Source: Caryophanales bacterium UBA5632
GTDB taxonomy: Bacteria; Bacillota_I; Bacilli_A; Izemoplasmatales; Hujiaoplasmataceae
Assembly (NCBI GenBank): GCA_002421405.1
Contig: DIJY01000002.1
Span: 1-23,353 of the forward strand
DNA length: 23,353 nt
Direction of reading: 5' to 3'
This document shows positions 1 to 7,760 of the stretch, piece after piece. Made by a program: the position numbers and the translations under genes. A model generated the notes under the pieces. The model saw only the letters and a program-made list of their open reading frames with translations, was not told the origin of the DNA and searched no databases. The number at the start of each line of letters is the position of its first letter. Positions within the stretch are counted from its first letter, which is position 1.

Positions 1-99
1 TCTCTCAATATTTTTATCGACATCGACGCTGTTGAATCGCTCAATGTCGCTGTTGCCGGTTCAATCATCATGTACCACTTAAGGAGGCTTCAACCATGA
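1..99 (+). CDS. SpoU/TrmH-family RNA 2'-O-methyltransferase, C-terminal end (partial)
   Basis: Reading frame 1 is open from the window edge to a TGA at 97-99 and gives 32 residues. It contains ESLNVAVAGSIIMY, which matches the family's closing motif (ESLNVSVAAGILMYE), where the trefoil knot binds S-adenosylmethionine. Family members methylate ribose 2'-OH groups in rRNA or tRNA. The protein ends about ten residues after the motif, as relatives do, so the TGA is a true stop; this supports the standard genetic code. The stop overlaps the next gene's start as ATGA, implying translational coupling. Whether this is RlmB-, YsgA- or TrmH-like cannot be decided from the tail. Confidence 0.8.
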   Translation, partial: SLNIFIDIDAVESLNVAVAGSIIMYHLRRLQP

Positions 100-395
100 A
101 TTTCCAATACGATGTCGATCGCATATATTCAGAAGAGGATGGAAAACTCCTTGCTGAAATCAATTTTCCCCATCGCGATGATAAACGAGTGAACATCACT
201 CATGTTTTTGTTGATCAATCCTTGCGCGGTAAAGGCGTTGCTTCTCACTTAATGGAATTAGCTTATTCCTATCTTAAAGGAAGAGGCCTTTTGATTATTG
301 CGAAATGTCCCTATGCAATCGAATGGTTCAAAAAACATAAAGAATACCAAGATATTGTTGTTAACGTCAAGACCAAATCCGTTGATAACCAATAA
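96..395 (+). CDS. small GNAT-family N-acetyltransferase (YjdJ/COG2388-like)
   Basis: This 99-residue protein is a minimal GCN5-related acetyltransferase. Residues about 36-60 carry the beta4-alpha3 acetyl-CoA site: a HVFVD strand, then RGKGVA, which fits the R/Q-x-x-G-x-G/A pyrophosphate loop. The ending with CPYAIEWFKKH is typical of the short YjdJ-like group, whose members are about 90-100 residues long. These act as single-domain cytoplasmic acetyltransferases of mostly unknown substrate. The start ATG at 96 has AGGAGG at 82-87 and overlaps the methyltransferase stop by ATGA, so the two form an operon. The acceptor could be a small amine or a protein; nothing in the sequence tells. The family call is firm and the function is open. 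Confidence 0.8.
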   Translation: MNFQYDVDRIYSEEDGKLLAEINFPHRDDKRVNITHVFVDQSLRGKGVASHLMELAYSYLKGRGLLIIAKCPYAIEWFKKHKEYQDIVVNVKTKSVDNQ

Positions 396-409
396 ATTTG
401 TGGCAACGC

Positions 410-438
410 TTGTCTTTACAAGACAGCTATGATATAAT
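410..438 (+). promoter_or_regulatory. promoter of the rimP-nusA-infB operon
   Basis: A TTGTCT -35 (410-415), a 17-base spacer and a perfect TATAAT -10 (433-438) preceded by TG at 430-431 (extended -10). Transcription should start near 445, just before the hairpin at 459-479. It lies directly after the GNAT gene, so the large operon has its own start here. Confidence 0.8.
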
Positions 439-458
439 ATTTTTAGCATAAGTACTTT

Positions 459-483
459 AGAGAGGGTCGGACCCTCTCTTTTT
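459..483 (+). terminator. leader hairpin with U-tract: terminator or attenuator ahead of rimP
   Basis: A perfect 9-bp stem (459-467 with 471-479), a three-base CGG loop and a run of five T (479-483). It has the form of an intrinsic terminator. It lies about 14 bases downstream of the predicted start site of the rimP promoter and ends 22 bases before the rimP ATG. It may therefore act as an attenuator of the nusA operon as well as ending the upstream GNAT transcript. NusA-dependent attenuation of its own operon has been reported in Bacillus subtilis. That it happens here is inference. Confidence 0.75.
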
Positions 484-505
484 AATGAATTGTGGAGGTG
501 TTCAA

Positions 506-940
506 ATGGATCTTAAAGCATTGAGAAATTTGATTGAAACGAAACTCCGTAGTCTTGAGTATGAACTTTATGATTTGGAATACGTTAAAGAACGCAGAAG
601 TAACATCTTAAGAGTTTTTATCGATAAGAAAACCGGTATTGATATCGATGACTGTGTCAAAGTCTCAGAATCCATTAGCGCCTTACTCGATGAGTCCGAT
701 CCAATCCAAGAAGACTATTCACTTGAAGTGTCTTCACCGGGAGCAGAACGGAAACTCAGAAACCGCGAAGAGATTAAAAATGCGATAGGACATCATATTC
801 ACATCCAAACGTATGACCAAACTTATGAAGGCGAATTAATCAATTTTGAAGAGGATACCGTTAGCATCAAAGTTAAAAACAAGATTCAAGATATTAGTTT
901 TTTAGATATTACATTAATCCGTATGGCAATCAAACTCTAG
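506..940 (+). CDS. rimP: ribosome maturation factor RimP
   Basis: The 144-residue protein matches RimP (YlxS), which assists late assembly of the 30S subunit head in the cytoplasm. Visible family features are YELYDLEYVKE near the N-terminus, LRVFIDKKTGIDIDDCVKVSESISALLDE in the middle (the conserved DDC motif) and the YSLEVSSPGAERKL signature before a C-terminal Sm-like beta domain. An ATG at 485 in the same frame would add seven residues, but it sits on the end of the terminator hairpin. The ATG at 506 has GGAGGTG at 494-500 at good spacing and is chosen. It is the first gene of the operon, and its stop TAG overlaps the ribosome binding site of nusA. The length is normal for Bacillota. Confidence 0.93.
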   Translation: MDLKALRNLIETKLRSLEYELYDLEYVKERRSNILRVFIDKKTGIDIDDCVKVSESISALLDESDPIQEDYSLEVSSPGAERKLRNREEIKNAIGHHIHIQTYDQTYEGELINFEEDTVSIKVKNKIQDISFLDITLIRMAIKL

Positions 941-952
941 GAGAATAATAAA

Positions 953-2017
953 ATGATTAGTAAAGAATTTTTTAAGGCACTCGATCAAATCGAAGAAGAA
1001 CGTGGCATTTCAAAAGAAAAAATATTAGACGTATTTGGAAAAGGTCTTTTGAATGCTTATAAAAAGGATTTTAATGGTCAACAAAATGCCAAAGTTATTT
1101 TCAACGAAGAAAAATATGAAGTGCAAATTATTGCTTCTTATGAAGTTGTTGAAACCGTTGACCCTGAAGCTGAAAAGGGAACTCAAATTACGCTTGAAGA
1201 TGCAATGCAATTAAAGAAGAACGCTAGAATCGGTGATATCATTGAACAAAAAATCACACCGAAAGATTTTGGACGAATTGCGGCTTCTTCAGCGAAACAA
1301 ATTTTAACCCAAGGTTTAAAACAACTTGAGAGAGAACGGAATTTCGATATATTTACTGATAAAACCGGTGAGATGATTATCGCAGAAATCGTCAGCGCCA
1401 ATGATGAGTACGTTACTTTGAGTTTGGGATACGATACTGAAACATCAATTCCGCTTAAAGATTTGATGCCTTCAGATTTAGTTATCGGTTCTCAAGTGAG
1501 GGTCTATATCACAAAAGTTGAACAAACAACCAAAGGACCCAAGGTTTACGTATCAAGAACTGACCGTAATCTTGTCAAACGTTTAATGGAAAATGCCATT
1601 CCCGAATTACAAGAAGGTGTCATTGAAATCATGGGACTTGCAAGAGACCCTGGTGATCGATGCAAAGTCTGTGTTTCTACAAACAATTTAAAAGTTGACC
1701 CTGTTGGTGCATGTTTAGGCCGCAATGGTTCGCGAATCAAAGATGTGATTGACCAATTAAATGGTGAAAAAATCGATGTATACAAATACAGTGATGATCC
1801 AAAAGAATTGGTTTCAAACGCCATTCAACCTGCGAAATCAGTCGCTGTTATCGTTGATATCAAAGAACATTCGGCAATCGCAATCGTCCCTGATGATCAA
1901 TTATCATTAGCAATTGGTAAAAAAGGTCAAAATGCAAGACTTGCGGTTCAATCCAGTGGTTGGAAAATCGATATTAAGTCAACCACCGATGCAACAATTC
2001 AAGGCATAAAATACTAA
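953..2017 (+). CDS. nusA: transcription termination/antitermination factor NusA
   Basis: NusA binds RNA polymerase and nascent RNA, promoting pausing and hairpin-dependent termination. The 354 residues show the standard order: an N-terminal polymerase-binding domain (about 1-125, opening with FFKALDQIEEERGISKE), an S1 domain (about 132-200, containing GEMIIAEIVSANDEYVTLSLG), then KH domains around 225-285 (GDRCKVCVSTNN, DPVGACLGRNGSRIK) and 295-345 (VPDDQLSLAIGKKGQNARLA). The GxxG loops GRNG and GKKG are present. It lacks the C-terminal acidic repeats of proteobacterial NusA, as is usual in Bacillota and mollicutes. AGGAG at 939-943 precedes the start. The leader hairpin upstream of rimP is a plausible target for autoregulation. 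Confidence 0.97.
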   Translation: MISKEFFKALDQIEEERGISKEKILDVFGKGLLNAYKKDFNGQQNAKVIFNEEKYEVQIIASYEVVETVDPEAEKGTQITLEDAMQLKKNARIGDIIEQKITPKDFGRIAASSAKQILTQGLKQLERERNFDIFTDKTGEMIIAEIVSANDEYVTLSLGYDTETSIPLKDLMPSDLVIGSQVRVYITKVEQTTKGPKVYVSRTDRNLVKRLMENAIPELQEGVIEIMGLARDPGDRCKVCVSTNNLKVDPVGACLGRNGSRIKDVIDQLNGEKIDVYKYSDDPKELVSNAIQPAKSVAVIVDIKEHSAIAIVPDDQLSLAIGKKGQNARLAVQSSGWKIDIKSTTDATIQGIKY

Positions 2018-2036
2018 ATAAAGGAGCTGTTAATCG

Positions 2037-2312
2037 ATGAACAAAGTGAAAAAAATACCACTTCGCAAATGTGTTGTAACCAACGAACGTTTTGAGAAAA
2101 AACAGCTAATTCGCATTGTTAGAAGTCCAGAAGGCATTATCTTGGTCGACAAAACCGGAAAAGCCAATGGGAGAGGTGCCTATGTTTCTAAAACAAAAGC
2201 TGTTATTCTTCAAGCTAAGAAGAGTAAAGCCCTTGAGCGTCATTTAGAAACTCCGATTCCCGATGCAATCTATGAAGAATTATTAAAGTTGGTTGAAGAT
2301 GAACAAAAGTAA
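2037..2312 (+). CDS. rnpM: YlxR/RnpM, RNA-binding protein and RNase P modulator
   Basis: This 91-residue protein has the YlxR fold signature: PLRKCVVTNER at the N-terminus and the GRGAYVS motif near residue 45. In B. subtilis the family has been renamed RnpM because it binds the RNase P RNA and modulates its activity; older work describes it as a nucleic-acid-binding protein of the nusA operon. The sequence is basic, in keeping with RNA binding. A GGAG site precedes the ATG at 2037. Its last codons overlap the start of the next gene by 14 bases, so translation of the two is probably coupled. The family assignment is firm; the RNase P role is by homology. Confidence 0.93.
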   Translation: MNKVKKIPLRKCVVTNERFEKKQLIRIVRSPEGIILVDKTGKANGRGAYVSKTKAVILQAKKSKALERHLETPIPDAIYEELLKLVEDEQK

Positions 2313-2607
2313 AATATTAGGCCATATCGGCCTAGCGGCACGTGCTCGGAAAATTACCTCCGGTGAAGACCAAGTTTTAGACGGAATTCGTAGCCATCGT
2401 GCAAAGATTGTATTTCTTGCCAGTGACGCTGGTGTCAATACAACCAAAAGAATTACTGATAAATCCGCATTTTATAACGTTATGTTGATTACGGAGTTTT
2501 CCACCGATGAAATTACCAATGCGATTGGAAAAACCAATCGCAAAGTCATTGCTGTGACCGATCAACAATTCGCGCAAATGATAAAAACAGCATTAGAAGA
2601 TATTTAG
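2299..2607 (+). CDS. ylxQ: YlxQ, L7Ae/L30e-family RNA-binding protein
   Basis: A 102-residue L7Ae-like protein. GLAARARKITSGEDQVLDGIR at the N-terminus and IVFLASDAGVNTTKRI are the kink-turn-binding core of the family. YlxQ sits between ylxR and infB in most Bacillota and is thought to bind structured RNA; its exact target is unsettled. Two starts are possible: TTG at 2293 and ATG at 2299. The ATG is chosen as the commoner codon. Either way the start lies within the end of ylxR with no strong ribosome binding site, which argues for translational coupling. It ends in TAG 15 bases before infB. Confidence 0.9.
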   Translation: MNKSKILGHIGLAARARKITSGEDQVLDGIRSHRAKIVFLASDAGVNTTKRITDKSAFYNVMLITEFSTDEITNAIGKTNRKVIAVTDQQFAQMIKTALEDI

Positions 2608-2622
2608 AGAGTAGGTGTCAAT

Positions 2623-4494
2623 ATGGCTATCAAAAAAGCTTATCCAAAGAAAAAATCCAATGTCAATCAGCAAAAAAAACATCCTGTGGCGGTAAAAACT
2701 GAATTTCGCAAACCGAATGTCCCGGTGAAACAAGAAGTGGTCGTCGATACGATATTCTACCGTGAAGGGATGACTGTTTCTGATTTATCCGAAGCAATGC
2801 ATCGTCCTGTCGCCGAAATCATCAAGAAATTAATGTTCATGAAAATAATGGCTTCACAAACACAAGCATTAGATCGCGATACGGTTGAATTAGTCTGTTT
2901 AGAATTTGGTCTTGAACTTCAAGACGAAATTATTACTGATATGACAAAATTTGATGAAATTGAAATCACAGATACCCCAGAGCAATTAAAAGAACGGCCG
3001 CCAGTCGTCACCATCATGGGTCACGTTGACCATGGTAAAACAACGCTACTTGACACAATTCGTCACAGCCGAATTGTCTCCTCAGAAGCAGGCGGAATCA
3101 CACAGCACATCGGAGCATATCAAGTGACTCATCACGGAAAATCAATCACTTTTATCGATACTCCAGGTCATGCCGCATTTACCGAAATGCGAGCTCGCGG
3201 TGCAAAAGTCACAGATATTATTGTCTTAGTTGTCGCTGCAGATGATGGCGTTATGCCCCAAACAAAAGAAGCTATTGATCATGCGAAAGCCGCAAAATGT
3301 AATATCATTGTTGCTGTCAATAAAATGGATAAACCCAGTGCAAATCCAGATCGGGTAAAACAAGAACTCGCTGACTTAGATCTTTTAGCTGATGATTGGG
3401 GAGGCAATACGCCATTTTGTTATATCTCTGCTTTGAAAGGTACGGGAGTAGAAACTTTACTAGAAACAATCCAATTAGTTTCTGAAATGATGGAATTGAA
3501 AGCGAATCCGAACCGATTAGCTTCCGGCTCAGTCATTGAGGCCAAACTTGATAAAGGAAAAGGCCCCGTTGCGACGATTCTCATCAATTCCGGAACACTA
3601 AAAGTTGGTGACCCGTTCGTCGTAGGTTCAACTTACGGTAAGGTCCGTGCCATGGTTGATGACTTAGGTCGCACCATCAGTGAAGCGAAACCTTCTCAAG
3701 CTGTTGAAATTCATGGATTGAACGACGTTCCATTAGCGGGTGATGCATTCATGGTCTTTATGAATGAAAAACAAACTCGTGATATTGCAATGCAAAGATT
3801 AGAACGACAAGTGAAAACCGAACATGGTTTAACAAAAAATATGTCGCTTGAAGATTTCTTTAAAAAAGCTGAAAGCAATGAAAAAGAATTACGCTTGATT
3901 ATCAAAGGCGATACCCAAGGTTCGATTGAAGCTTTCAAAGGCTCGATTAATAAAATTATCGTTGAAGGAACTTCCATTGATATCGTTCGCTCAGGTGTAG
4001 GTGCGATTACTGAAACTGACGTATCGCTCGCAGAAGCAAGTAAAGCAATCATTATTGGTTTCGATGTTCGCCCCCAAGCCTCTGTTCGTGAAACTGCCGA
4101 TAATAAGGGTGTTGAAATCAGAATATATGATATCATTTATGAAGCCCTCGATGATATCCAAAAAGCGATGAAAGGGTTGTTAGATCCAATCTTTGAAAAG
4201 CGGTTAATTGGTGAAGCGGTTGTCAGAGAAACTTTCACTGTTTCCAAAGTCGGAACCATCGCTGGATGCATCGTTTCAACGGGGTCCATTAAACGTGATT
4301 CATTAGTCAAAGTTATTCGTGAAGGCGTTATTATCCACGAAGGTAAAATTGCTTCTTTAAAACGTTTTAAAGACGATGTAAAAGAAGTGAAGACTGGTTA
4401 TGAATGTGGCATTATGCTTGAAAGTTTTAATGACTTAATCATTGACGACGTCATTGAAGCATCAACGATGCAAGAGGTGAAAAGCAATGGTTAA
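2623..4494 (+). CDS. infB: translation initiation factor IF-2
   Basis: IF-2 is the GTPase that brings formyl-Met-tRNA to the 30S subunit and promotes subunit joining. The 623-residue protein is short for the family because the variable N-terminal region is only about 45 basic residues. An IF2-N domain follows (about 48-100, VSDLSEAMHRPVAEIIKKLM). The GTPase motifs are clear: GHVDHGKT at 133-140, DTPGH at 179-183 and NKMD at 233-236. Domains II, III and the C-terminal fMet-tRNA-binding domain follow; the segment near the end containing GYECGIMLESFND is conserved. AGGTG at 2613-2617 precedes the ATG. Its last 8 bases overlap rbfA. Compact IF-2 of this kind is common in acholeplasmas and their relatives. 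Confidence 0.97.
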   Translation: MAIKKAYPKKKSNVNQQKKHPVAVKTEFRKPNVPVKQEVVVDTIFYREGMTVSDLSEAMHRPVAEIIKKLMFMKIMASQTQALDRDTVELVCLEFGLELQDEIITDMTKFDEIEITDTPEQLKERPPVVTIMGHVDHGKTTLLDTIRHSRIVSSEAGGITQHIGAYQVTHHGKSITFIDTPGHAAFTEMRARGAKVTDIIVLVVAADDGVMPQTKEAIDHAKAAKCNIIVAVNKMDKPSANPDRVKQELADLDLLADDWGGNTPFCYISALKGTGVETLLETIQLVSEMMELKANPNRLASGSVIEAKLDKGKGPVATILINSGTLKVGDPFVVGSTYGKVRAMVDDLGRTISEAKPSQAVEIHGLNDVPLAGDAFMVFMNEKQTRDIAMQRLERQVKTEHGLTKNMSLEDFFKKAESNEKELRLIIKGDTQGSIEAFKGSINKIIVEGTSIDIVRSGVGAITETDVSLAEASKAIIIGFDVRPQASVRETADNKGVEIRIYDIIYEALDDIQKAMKGLLDPIFEKRLIGEAVVRETFTVSKVGTIAGCIVSTGSIKRDSLVKVIREGVIIHEGKIASLKRFKDDVKEVKTGYECGIMLESFNDLIIDDVIEASTMQEVKSNG

Positions 4495-4816
4495 AGTCGA
4501 TCGTCTTGAAACTCTAATTCAACGTGAATTATCGCTAATATTACAACGCGAAGTCAAAGATCAAGTCGGGTTTATTACGATTACGGGCGTCAAAGTAACG
4601 AATGAACTTTCCTTTATCTTTGCGTATTACACAGTCTATGGTACAAAAGAAGACCGCGCAAAAACTCAAGAATCTTTAGATCGTGCGAAGGGATTTATCA
4701 AAAATCAATTAGCTTTACGGGTGAAAATGCGTAAAGTTCCAGAACTTGTTTTTAAATTTGATGAATCTTACGAAAAAGGCATGAAAATTGATGATATTCT
4801 AAAAGATATTAAATAA
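4487..4816 (+). CDS. rbfA: 30S ribosome-binding factor RbfA
   Basis: RbfA is a cold-shock-type maturation factor that binds the immature 30S subunit near helix 1 of 16S rRNA. The 109-residue protein has the KH-fold family pattern: RLETLIQRELSLILQREVKD at the N-terminus, the central strand ITITGVKVTNELSFIFAYYTV and the closing RKVPELVFKFDESYEKGMKIDDIL motif. Length is normal. The ATG lies inside the end of infB (overlap 4487-4494) with GAGGTGA upstream, so its translation is coupled to that of IF-2. It is the last gene of the operon: a strong terminator begins 5 bases after the stop codon. Confidence 0.94.
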   Translation: MVKVDRLETLIQRELSLILQREVKDQVGFITITGVKVTNELSFIFAYYTVYGTKEDRAKTQESLDRAKGFIKNQLALRVKMRKVPELVFKFDESYEKGMKIDDILKDIK

Positions 4817-4820
4817 ACTG

Positions 4821-4851
4821 AAACTTTGGATTCGTCCAAAGTTTTTCTTTT
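4821..4851 (+). terminator. intrinsic terminator of the nusA-infB operon
   Basis: A perfect 10-bp stem (4821-4830 with 4835-4844) closed by a stable TTCG tetraloop and followed by TTCTTTT. It lies directly after rbfA and before the uvrC promoter. Confidence 0.92.
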
Positions 4852-4860
4852 ACCCATAAA

Positions 4861-4889
4861 TTGCATGATTGAGGCGGTTTTGATATAAT
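4861..4889 (+). promoter_or_regulatory. promoter of uvrC
   Basis: TTGCAT (4861-4866), a 17-base spacer and TATAAT (4884-4889) with TG at 4881-4882. The uvrC ribosome binding site AGGAGG follows at 4898-4903. No LexA-type (SOS) box was evident around it. Confidence 0.82.
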
Positions 4890-4909
4890 AAATAAAAGGA
4901 GGCGAAAGC

Positions 4910-6682
4910 ATGAATGACACCATTAAGGCAAAAATAATGAGTTTACCAGATGTTCCAGGCAGTTACCAAATGCTTGATGCCTCAAACCATATCATCTATG
5001 CCGGTAAAGCAAAGAGTTTAAAAAATCGAGTGAAATCTTATTTTGTGGGCGCACATGATGAAAAAACAACTCGACTTGTTCAAAATGTCGTCGACTTTAC
5101 ATACATAGTGACTCGTTCGGAAAAAGAAGCTTTTCTATTAGAATTATCCCTCATCAAAGAACACAAACCAAAATACAATATCATGCTGATGGATGATAAG
5201 ACTTATCCCTATATTGAAATAACAAAAGAAGAGCATCCCAAAATAATCATTACGCGAAAAGTGACTAAAAAGAATAAGAATATTTTTGGCCCTTATCCGA
5301 ACGTTTATAGTGCTCGTGAAACAGTCGATTTACTCAACCGAGTTTATCCGCTTAGAAAATGCGTAACTCTTCCGAAAAAATTATGTTTATACTATCATAT
5401 TGGCCAATGTCTTGGCCCTTGTGTCTATAAAATTGAACCGGAGATTACACAAAATATTATCCATGAAATTAAACAATTTTTATCTGGAAATACCACGAAT
5501 TTAGTTCAAGAACTTCAAAAGAAAATGCTTGAACATTCTGACAAACTTGAATTTGAAAAAGCGAATGAATTTAAAGAATTAATCAACTCAATCACTGATA
5601 CAACTCAAAAGCAACAAATCATCTTTTCCGACGCTAAAGATCGAGACGTTATCAACTTCTATGAAGATGGGACATTTATTGCGATTACGATATTATTCAT
5701 GAGAGCCGGCAAAATTATTTTTTCCGATTCTTCAATTCATGATTTTTATGGCGATACAACGGAAACCGTCCTTGACTATCTCGGTCAATTTTATGAAAAA
5801 CATTTAATGCCTGCCGAAGTGTTACTGCCTGAAAGATTGGAAAACGACATGTTGGAATCCATTTTTGGCGATCAATACTTCATTCCAAAACGGGGAGATA
5901 AATTCAAATTAATCGCCACGGCCTATGAAAATGCTAAAATTCATTTAGAAACTCATCTTGATTTGTATTTACACAAACAAAACAAGACGGTTGGAGCGAC
6001 CGAATCACTAGCGAAGTTGATTGGAATTGAAACGATAAAAAGGATCGAAGCATTTGATAATTCGAATACGCAAGGAACTCAACCCGTTTCTGCAATGGTT
6101 GTTTTTAAAAATGGAGTTCCTGATAAAAACAGTTATCGGAAATATCAAGTTAAAACGGTCATTGGCCCAGACGATTATGGAACGATGAAAGAAATTATCT
6201 ATCGTAGATATCAAAGATTATTGATGGATTCGATGAAAGATCGGCCTGATTTAATCATTATGGATGGTGGTCTTGGTCAAGTCCGCGCTTGTAAGGAAAT
6301 ATTAGCTAGTCTTTATCTCGATATTCCTGTTATTGGACTTAGGAAAGATAGTTTTCACAAAACCGATGCGATCATCGGACTTGATGAAGTTGTGATTCCG
6401 ATTGACCGTCATTCTCCGCTTTATGTCTTTTTGACAAAAGTTCAAGACGAAGCGCATCGCTTTGCTATCACCTATCATCGCGAAAAACAATCAAAACAGA
6501 TATTCGCTTCAATTCTCGACCAAATTCCTTTGATTGGAAAAACATCGAAACAAAAGCTATTAGAAAAATACAAAACGATAGAAGCAATTAAAAACGCACC
6601 AATCGAAGATTTAAAAGCGCTAGGTTTAACCACCCCTGCAATTGAAAACTTAAAAATCGCGTTACTCGCCAATCGGGAGTAA
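4910..6682 (+). CDS. uvrC: excinuclease ABC subunit C
   Basis: UvrC makes both incisions in nucleotide excision repair after UvrA and UvrB locate damage. Its 590 residues show the GIY-YIG nuclease (about 10-90, with PGSYQML, IIYAGKA and LKNRVKSYF), which makes the 3' cut. A four-cysteine cluster at C151, C159, C167 and C171 fits the iron-sulfur site described for UvrC. A UVR/UvrB-binding segment lies near 199-235. The RNase H-like endonuclease (about 375-530, starting at IEAFDNSNTQG) makes the 5' cut, and helix-hairpin-helix motifs end the protein. Length is normal. The ATG follows AGGAGG. It is a one-gene unit with its own promoter and a terminator overlapping its 3' end. No uvrA or uvrB lies in the window. 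Confidence 0.97.
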   Translation: MNDTIKAKIMSLPDVPGSYQMLDASNHIIYAGKAKSLKNRVKSYFVGAHDEKTTRLVQNVVDFTYIVTRSEKEAFLLELSLIKEHKPKYNIMLMDDKTYPYIEITKEEHPKIIITRKVTKKNKNIFGPYPNVYSARETVDLLNRVYPLRKCVTLPKKLCLYYHIGQCLGPCVYKIEPEITQNIIHEIKQFLSGNTTNLVQELQKKMLEHSDKLEFEKANEFKELINSITDTTQKQQIIFSDAKDRDVINFYEDGTFIAITILFMRAGKIIFSDSSIHDFYGDTTETVLDYLGQFYEKHLMPAEVLLPERLENDMLESIFGDQYFIPKRGDKFKLIATAYENAKIHLETHLDLYLHKQNKTVGATESLAKLIGIETIKRIEAFDNSNTQGTQPVSAMVVFKNGVPDKNSYRKYQVKTVIGPDDYGTMKEIIYRRYQRLLMDSMKDRPDLIIMDGGLGQVRACKEILASLYLDIPVIGLRKDSFHKTDAIIGLDEVVIPIDRHSPLYVFLTKVQDEAHRFAITYHREKQSKQIFASILDQIPLIGKTSKQKLLEKYKTIEAIKNAPIEDLKALGLTTPAIENLKIALLANRE

Positions 6683-6691
6683 CGTTTTTTT
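6660..6691 (+). terminator. intrinsic terminator overlapping the uvrC stop codon
   Basis: An 8-bp stem (6660-6667 with 6677-6684), a nine-base loop and seven T (6685-6691). The stop codon TAA at 6680-6682 lies inside the 3' arm, so the last uvrC codons also encode the terminator. Confidence 0.88.
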
Positions 6692-6711
6692 GTATTAAAT
6701 GTTTAAATTCG

Positions 6712-6720
6712 TGATAAAAT
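6712..6720 (+). promoter_or_regulatory. extended -10 promoter of the exonuclease gene
   Basis: TGATAAAAT (TG plus a TAAAAT -10) lies just ahead of the AAAGGTG site and the ATG at 6738. No good -35 at 17 bases is visible; TTGTAT at 6690-6695 is 19 bases away and partly within the terminator's T-run. Confidence 0.55.
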
Positions 6721-6737
6721 AGTTAAAGGTGATTATT

Positions 6738-7637
6738 ATGTCAACATATGTTTACGGACCTTTACACAGCGTTATGGTAGAACATCGAATTGTATCGATT
6801 AAGCAAGGCAAACGGGTTGCTTATTTTTATATGGCAAAAGGAATGTTCAATACTTTCATGCAATATTTGAATGAAGGTATTTATTTGTTTATGATGGTAA
6901 ACGACCATGAAAAACGGACAAAAGGCGTCATGACAAGAACTGTAGAATCTTTAGATAAAATCATTTTTCCGGATCGTCAAAATCCGCGAATATATTATGA
7001 TATAAACATCATCAAATCAGGGATTCAATCGATCATGAATGGAACTCAACCTAAACTGTTCTTAGACCTTGAAATGTCGATGCCCCCTTATCAAAATTAT
7101 GAGAAGTTCATCTCTGAAATTATTCAATGTGGAATGGTTTTAGTCGATAATGAAGGTCATGTTTTAGAAAATCACAATGAATTTATTAAACCGACATTAA
7201 ACAAAGAACTTTCAAGCCGGACGAAGAAATTTCTTCATATTACTCAAGAGACAATTGATGCAGGTATTCCCTATCTGGATTTTTATCGAATCTTGGAAAG
7301 AATTATCAAAACCAAACGACCCATGATTGTCGTTTGGGGACAAAATGACATTATTGAAATCAAAAAATCGACGCAAGTTCATCATTTGCCCGATTTGACA
7401 AGAAATGTACAGTTTATCGATTTGTTAAAACTACATAAACATTATTTTGGGCTCAAAAACGATTTAGGATTGTTTAATGCCTATAAACTGTATACCGAAA
7501 GTGTTCCCGAACAACAAACTCATGATGCCTTTGAAGATGCTATGTTCACAAAAATTATATTTGATTATTTTAAAAAAGTTTGTAATGGCGAGATAAAAAC
7601 GGTCAATTTTGAAACAAACGAGAAAGTTAATCATTAG
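6738..7637 (+). CDS. DEDDh 3'-5' exonuclease (DnaQ/KapD-like) with unassigned N-terminal domain
   Basis: The 299-residue protein has a C-terminal DnaQ-fold exonuclease. All five DEDDh catalytic positions can be placed: D110 and E112 in LFLDLEMS (ExoI), D204 in WGQND (ExoII), and H262 and D267 in HDAFEDA (ExoIII). The layout suggests the ERI-1/KapD-like group, which trims RNA or DNA 3' ends, rather than the polymerase III epsilon subunit. Residues 1-105 match no domain I recognise and contain no membrane segment. An in-frame GTG at 6729 lies within the AAAGGTG ribosome binding site, so the ATG at 6738 is taken as the start. It has its own promoter and terminator. The substrate is unknown. Two-metal-ion exonuclease activity is well supported. 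Confidence 0.82.
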   Translation: MSTYVYGPLHSVMVEHRIVSIKQGKRVAYFYMAKGMFNTFMQYLNEGIYLFMMVNDHEKRTKGVMTRTVESLDKIIFPDRQNPRIYYDINIIKSGIQSIMNGTQPKLFLDLEMSMPPYQNYEKFISEIIQCGMVLVDNEGHVLENHNEFIKPTLNKELSSRTKKFLHITQETIDAGIPYLDFYRILERIIKTKRPMIVVWGQNDIIEIKKSTQVHHLPDLTRNVQFIDLLKLHKHYFGLKNDLGLFNAYKLYTESVPEQQTHDAFEDAMFTKIIFDYFKKVCNGEIKTVNFETNEKVNH

Positions 7638-7660
7638 ATTCTATCTTTCAAACTTATTTG

Positions 7661-7688
7661 AACCTCAAAATATATTTGAGGTTTTTTT
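7661..7688 (+). terminator. intrinsic terminator after the exonuclease gene
   Basis: A perfect 9-bp stem (7661-7669 with 7675-7683), a five-base loop and a T-run reaching 7688. It separates the exonuclease from the transporter cassette. Confidence 0.9.
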
Positions 7689-7737
7689 ATTATTGATGCT
7701 CTTATCTCATAATGATGTGGTTTTTTTATGATTTTTA

Positions 7738-7746
7738 TGGTATATT
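7738..7746 (+). promoter_or_regulatory. probable promoter of the envelope/transporter cassette
   Basis: TGGTATATT is an extended -10 with a TATATT hexamer at 7741-7746. The -35 region (7718-7723, TGGTTT) is poor. Transcription would start near 7753 and leave a leader of about 78 bases before the GTG at 7831. It is the only promoter-like site seen for the four genes that follow. Confidence 0.55.
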
Positions 7747-7760
7747 ATATATGCATTAAA

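Noticed and set aside
485..505. Upstream ATG at 485 as the start of rimP
   Set aside because: It touches the terminator hairpin and has no ribosome binding site; the ATG at 506 has GGAGGTG at proper spacing.
3711..4136. 141-residue minus-strand frame inside infB
   Set aside because: Antisense shadow of a highly conserved gene, with low-complexity composition and no ribosome binding site.
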